A stretch of DNA of 24,332 bases from Spirogloea muscicola (taxonomy: Eukaryota; Streptophyta; Zygnematophyceae; Spirogloeales; Spirogloeaceae). Positions 19,837 through 24,332 of this stretch are shown here, piece by piece. The position numbers were made by a program, and so were the translations under genes. Within the stretch, counting starts at the first letter, position 1; each line of letters starts with the position of its first letter. The stretch is from the NCBI GenBank assembly GCA_009602725.1, contig WELB01000230.1:106714-131045 (forward strand), read 5' to 3'. A model generated the notes under the pieces. That model made no database searches, was not told the DNA's origin, and saw only the letters and a program-made list of their open reading frames with translations.

Positions 19837-19906
19837 CTTTCTGCCACAATAGTGTATACTGGCTCGGCTTGGCCTCCCTTCGATCTGATGCGCACCGCGC
19901 GCCTCT
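19837..19906 (-). repeat. Additional copy of the inverted-repeat arm module
   Basis: Read on the minus strand this contains GGCGCGCGGTGCGCAT, GAAGGGAGGCCAA and GCCAGTATACA, then TGTGGCAGAAAG. That is the same order and spacing as the arm at 18216-18290, but more diverged. Confidence 0.75.
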
Positions 19907-21382
19907 TGCCGGCTTGGGCTCCCCCCTTGACCCTGTCCATTTTTTCTTGGGCCGGCGATTTACACCCACCCTATCGGTCTGGAAGAGCTCATCCCCACGA
20001 GCCAGACGCTCACCTCAAGCACGTCGTTGGCCCGGGATGGCCTTCCTTAGAAAACCGCAGTGCCTTCCTTACATTCTTTGGGGCTGGCATTTCACAGCCA
20101 TTCCCCTCTGTGGAGAGCCCTCTCTCTTTCTTACACAGCGGCACTGATGTATCTAGGCCTCCCGTTTTACTGTGCGCACTGCAGGTCTTCTCTTCCTCTC
20201 CTATCAACTCATCTCATCTCATGTCACCTCATCTGACTCCCTAATGGGGCTTTCAATTGGGTCCTGAGCTGCCCAGCCTGCAGCTAAGCAATTGATAAGT
20301 CATTTCCAAATCATCCGCTGTATCTATCATTCAGCTGGCTTTCACAGCCGCCTTCAATAGCAGCTTCAACCACCTTGAGCTCAAGCCTATGATCTGTCAT
20401 CCGTCAGCGTCCAGGCTCTGATCTGCCGACGTGACTGCCTATGCCCCATACAAGGAAAGCTGGACCTCCAGGCGTGTAGTCCTGGTAGTTCTCTTCTGCC
20501 GACAACTTAGCTGCGCACCTGCTCCCCTGGAACACAGCGTGCAATACTAGCAGAGCCTGTAAAACCTACTAATTTGATACTATTATCCAGTGTACTATAT
20601 CTAGAAGCTACACTTGCGGATACATATGAAGGACTACCTCAGCATAGGTCACGCTCTGTAAAGAAACTGACATCACTCCACAAGGAACTCCGGAAGATCA
20701 GGTCACCTGTGAGGGCAGCCACATGATAATTTGCATTCAAACCACAAACTACCTCCAATCTTTATCATATGCTCCAACTATCTTCGGTCTCCTGACTCTC
20801 TAAGATAAAGCACTGCTTGCCTCCTCTATTTAGCTGCCTGATGATACATGATACACCTGTTCACAGTAACTGCTTACAAATTGACACACCTGAGTAGACA
20901 ATGACCTGCTGCAAACAGTGCCCAGACAAGGCTTTCTTTACGGATTGACACCAGTACAAGCTGAACACAGCCAAATCCGTCATTAACGCAGACAGAAGAA
21001 AGCCAGAGAAAGAGAGCAAGCGCGAAAGGAGGGCTGCATTGGAGAGTGTCAGCTGCTTGCGGCAGAGCGTGCAGTGTTATACAGGAAAAGGCTGCTGAGG
21101 AGTGGGCGACAGAAGCTGCATAAGAAAGCGTGATAAAGAGGGGCCAGGTATATGTGGCGCGACAACGGCAAAGACGGCAAAGAGGTCGAGTGTGGTGGGT
21201 GGTTGCTAAGAGGGCCTTCTTTGAGGAGGTTGTCAAGTGGAAGCGTTGTATAGGTGCTTTCGGCAGGACGAAAGCCGAGCCCTCAGGGTTTCCAGGACTG
21301 CCTTTGTAGATCTTCCTTACTATTAACACTACCCTTGTGACTATCACAGCCACCTATCTATAGATGAACAAGGAGAAGCTAC
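19907..21382. other. Intergenic region upstream of repeats; 3' flank of the ARID-HMG gene
   Basis: No coding region is supported. The longest open frames have no domain and no splice partners. 20080-20130 still contains repeat-like TTTGGGGCTGGCATTTCACA. 20200-20240 has short CTCATCTCATCTCATGTCACC iterations. 20280-21382 looks like unique, AT-richer sequence and should include the 3' untranslated region of the ARID-HMG gene near 21382. No tRNA-like cloverleaf or other RNA gene was found. Confidence 0.5.
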
Positions 21383-24332
21383 TCAGGCAAAAGAAGAGTC
21401 GTATATCCCAGCCACAGGGAATTCAGGAGCCCCTGCACCTATATCTGCAAATAAATCAGTCACTCAGCAAGCAGAAGAGGCCCTAACAAGTGATGAGCCC
21501 CACTCTGGAAGGTGCACTACCATTCCATCCTCTTCTTATCGAAAATTAGACATTTTGGGTGTGTGCAAGTATGAATTGCTGACGTGAGCATTGACTCTAA
21601 CGGCCCAGGGGTTTCTACTTAGCTGATACACCAATACAACATCAGGATATCAACAGCGTCAAAGTTCATTGGCAGGACAGATTTGCTCACCATTATCCGT
21701 GTCGACTGATCGAGCCATGATCAGGTCACCACCTTGCTCCTCAAAGACGGCATTCTGCAAGATCTAGCAAGAAATCACTCAGAAATATGCAGGTGTATCA
21801 GAGTGTCAACGCCACATTGGGATGTGCATAGGAGCATGCTTTCCAAGATGCGCATGCAAGTGCAAGGAGTGACGGTGAATGATAGTACCTGATTACCAGA
21901 AGCAGCAACGTCTCCCTTGGATGCACGCAGCACTTCCTCAGTCAAAGTGGGGGTAATAGCAGTCTCAAGCTTCTCCAGACCAGCTACACCAGAAGTTGCT
22001 CTTGAATCTGAGACAGGCCCTGTGGCTTGCTGATATGTATCACTGCCCGTCTGTCCAAGACTGGACAGCTTGCGCAGATATTCGGCGTACTCTTTGTCAT
22101 ATCTTTCCTTGTCAAGGCGTCCCTGTTCTTGAAATGGCTGCACATGACAGCAATGGAGGAATACATTTCAAAGCATAGCAAGTATTGCATGTGTCGAAGA
22201 TCTTGAGCCAAGAAGACAGCAACTTCCAACATGTACACCTTGTAGATAGTGATCTGACTGTCTGGAAGTCACGATCTTGAGGGACGCAAGATAGACAAAC
22301 ATGTATTGTTTGTCATAAAGGCAGCCAACTATTACCTCCTTATCCGCTTCAGAAAGTGCCATCCAAGCATCGCCAATCAAGCGACTGATCTCCTTGTCAG
22401 ATCTGCCTGGGTTGATTTCCTTCAGCTCTCCTCTCTTCAGTTGGAAGAAGTAGTTATAGCCGGTCTTGTTGGGTCGTGGAGCAGGTACATCCTTTGGAGG
22501 CATGTCTGCCTTCCGACGCCTCTTGCGACGCTGCTTACCAGCCAAAGCAGTAGCGGGGTTGATCCCAGGTATTGGTAAGAAGCTTAAAGGCAGCAGATGT
22601 TTGACTTTGGTTTTGGCTGGTGCATTGTAGAGAATGCCCTTCAGCCTATCGCCGCCCACTGTGACCGTTACAAAATAACCATGGTCGCACTTGGCCTCAA
22701 TGACGCCAGCAACTACTTGGCCAATGTCTTCAGCAGGGTCCGCTGCACATGAGGAGGCAGTGTCCAAGATAAGATAAGTATCCAAAGGAACAGTGCTATA
22801 TCACACAAGGACGACTATCGCAAAACTCCACCGCAAGCATCGGCGCAATCTTGCTAGGTAGAGCACGGGCTCTTGTCTGTGGCTGCAGGAGAAGCGAGAC
22901 TTGGAGGCCTGAATACACACCAAGTGTCCTTGCATCTGATCTTCGCCTTCTCTGCCTGGGAAGCCCTTTGGCTGTCAACTCAGGCGAGGCACCCAGCGGA
23001 GACCGCTGAGACATTCCCGGGCTTTGAGTAGGTGGAGGCACTGCAAGGAGCAAAAACTGGTAATTAATGGTCTACACTTGAGACTAGAGACATAAATCAG
23101 ACATGCAAGAGAGAGAATGACATCCAGCCAAGCACTGTGTACTTGTCAATGAGCTGCTGCATGGAGCATGCTGCAAGGAAGGAGTATCTGTGGCTGTTCA
23201 TATTCTGAATTTACTGACCTGGAGCATGTATAGGCGTGCCTCTGGTGTGAAAGAAATAGACCTGCTCATAGTGGTGGATAAGGCTCATGTAGTACTTTCG
23301 CAGTACAAAGGATGCACTTGTGAGAGTGGGGGGAAACTGGAAGGGTAATGTCACATCTTTCCATAACCTGTCCTTTATAACCTGTCAGAGGAGACAGCAA
23401 AGAACGTCACCTTGGCCATTGTCTTGTCAATTGTGATGGACCCCTGACCAGTTGGTGACGCAAGGTGGAAGGATGCTCAGAAGGCAAATGATCTTGCTCA
23501 AGCACCAGATGACAAAGGAACTGCCGATGCTTGCAACGCTGACACGGGACTCCGTACTTGAGACACGTCTATGCACCACAGCTCCTGCCATGCTCATGCC
23601 ATGGCTCAATGGGAAGGGAAAGGTAGTCAACCAGCGGAACCCAGCTAAGAGGGTGGGTTCTCGACCACAAGGCTTCCTGAGACTCACACCTGGGCTAGGC
23701 CCCCCCTGCTTGTCACCTCCTTGTACAACTTGTGAAGGTCGAGCTCCTTGCCACCCATCTGAGGGGATCTGCCCAACCAATGACAGCTAGTCAATGCCAG
23801 AAGAAAAGCTTGATAAAGGCATTGCATGAGTGCCGAAAGGTCAGGAAAGACATGCAGGTAGACAAGCAGAAGCTATATTGCAGCTTGCTACAAAGAAGGA
23901 GCTCCTTACATGCCCATAAAAGCCAGTGAAAGCAGACAAACACGAAATGCTGGCAATGCTGACAGCCCTTGCCCAGCGAGCACATGAGTTGGTGGCACTG
24001 AAGTCGCGGGCCGTGCAGGTGGCTCTCGCTTACTTGAGCGTGGTTCCAAGCTGCTGGTGACATCTAGCCAACGTGTCCATGAAGAGCTCCTTGGAGGCCA
24101 CCACGGCCTCGTGAGAGGCGAGCGGCTCAGGGTAGACCACGCCCTTCTGGATGCCGGGGGGAAGGCCCTGCTCCGCCGGCAGTGGCGACGCGGCACCGGA
24201 CTGGCCGGGCGACGGCGGCGGCGGTGTGGCGCCATGGTGGCCGCCGGCGGGCGACGACGCGGCCGGCGGCGGCGCGGGCGGGGACACGGCGCAGACGGGG
24301 CTCAGGAGGGCGGCAGAGGCGGGTGGTGGCGC
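21383..24332 (-). CDS. ARID-HMG DNA-binding protein (plant HMGB15-like), 5'-partial, 8 exons visible
   Basis: Exons: 24332-24034 (open to the edge), 23768-23690, 23381-23219, 23040-22921, 22742-22336, 22137-21889, 21754-21691, 21444-21383. They join in phase to at least 480 residues. After a Pro/Ala-rich N-terminus comes an ARID domain (about residues 67-175 of the visible part): YPEPLASHEAVV, ELFMDTLARCHQQLGT, MGGKELDLHKLYKEVTSRGG, SASFVLRKYYMSLIHHYEQV. Next is a segment with GVIEAKCDHGYFVTVTVG found in plant ARID-HMG proteins, a basic nuclear-localisation motif KQRRKRRRK (290-298), and an HMG box (about 307-380; RPNKTGYNYFFQLK, DKEISRLIGDAW, DKERYDKEYAEYLRKL) split by the intron at 22335-22138. 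The acidic/Ser-rich C-terminus is short. In plants such proteins bind AT-rich DNA in the nucleus and assist transcription factors; the target here is unknown. No in-frame ATG exists before the right edge. Confidence 0.94.

Noticed and set aside
20874-21353. 159-codon minus-strand ORF upstream of the ARID-HMG stop
   Set aside because: It has no recognisable domain and biased composition. It lies in the 3' flank of the ARID-HMG gene, whose own last exon ends at 21383.
1-24332. tRNA, rRNA or other structured RNA genes
   Set aside because: None was seen by eye: no convincing cloverleaf with A and B boxes and no rRNA-like core. A covariance-model scan would be the decisive test.

Overview
The window is nuclear DNA from a member of the green lineage, most likely a streptophyte (charophyte-type) alga or an early-diverging plant relative. 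Four of the five protein genes are best matched by plant families: a SKIP8-like F-box protein, a TOUSLED kinase with the plant-type N-terminal [12 protein letters not shown] motif, a sucrose-transporter-type SUT, and an ARID-HMG protein. The genes are rich in short introns (about 90-320 bp), nearly all GT-AG. The species cannot be named from sequence alone.

Layout from left to right. 1-1629 (-) is a non-LTR retrotransposon-like reverse transcriptase that stays open to the left edge. 1630-3972 is intergenic and carries degenerate repeats. 3973-5105 (+) is a three-exon F-box/SnoaL-like (SKIP8-type) gene. It converges on a 17-exon Tousled-like kinase gene at 10203-5512 (-). That kinase gene is head to head with an unrecognised coiled-coil, probably nuclear, protein gene at 10954-12719 (+); the shared GC-rich promoter region contains a 465-base run of Ns. 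The coiled-coil gene converges on a 14-exon sucrose-transporter-family gene at 17952-13355 (-). 17953-21382 is intergenic and densely repetitive: a ~107-bp inverted repeat bounding 1.27 kb, hairpin units, and direct repeats. 24332-21383 (-) is the 3' part of an ARID-HMG gene whose 5' end lies beyond the right edge.

Gene models were built by hand from splice sites and reading phase. For the F-box, kinase, transporter and ARID-HMG genes every chosen junction keeps phase, and the joined exons give proteins of 210, 646, 604 and at least 480 residues with family motifs running across the junctions. The coiled-coil gene has an uncertain last exon.

The genes do not form a pathway. Tousled kinase and the ARID-HMG protein both act in chromatin, the SUT in sugar transport across a membrane, and the F-box protein probably in SCF ubiquitin ligase. 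I found no RNA genes, CRISPR arrays or plainly new biochemical system. The more unusual points are the repeat families, a GC-AG intron in the kinase gene, a His-rich loop in the transporter, and the coiled-coil protein of unknown family.
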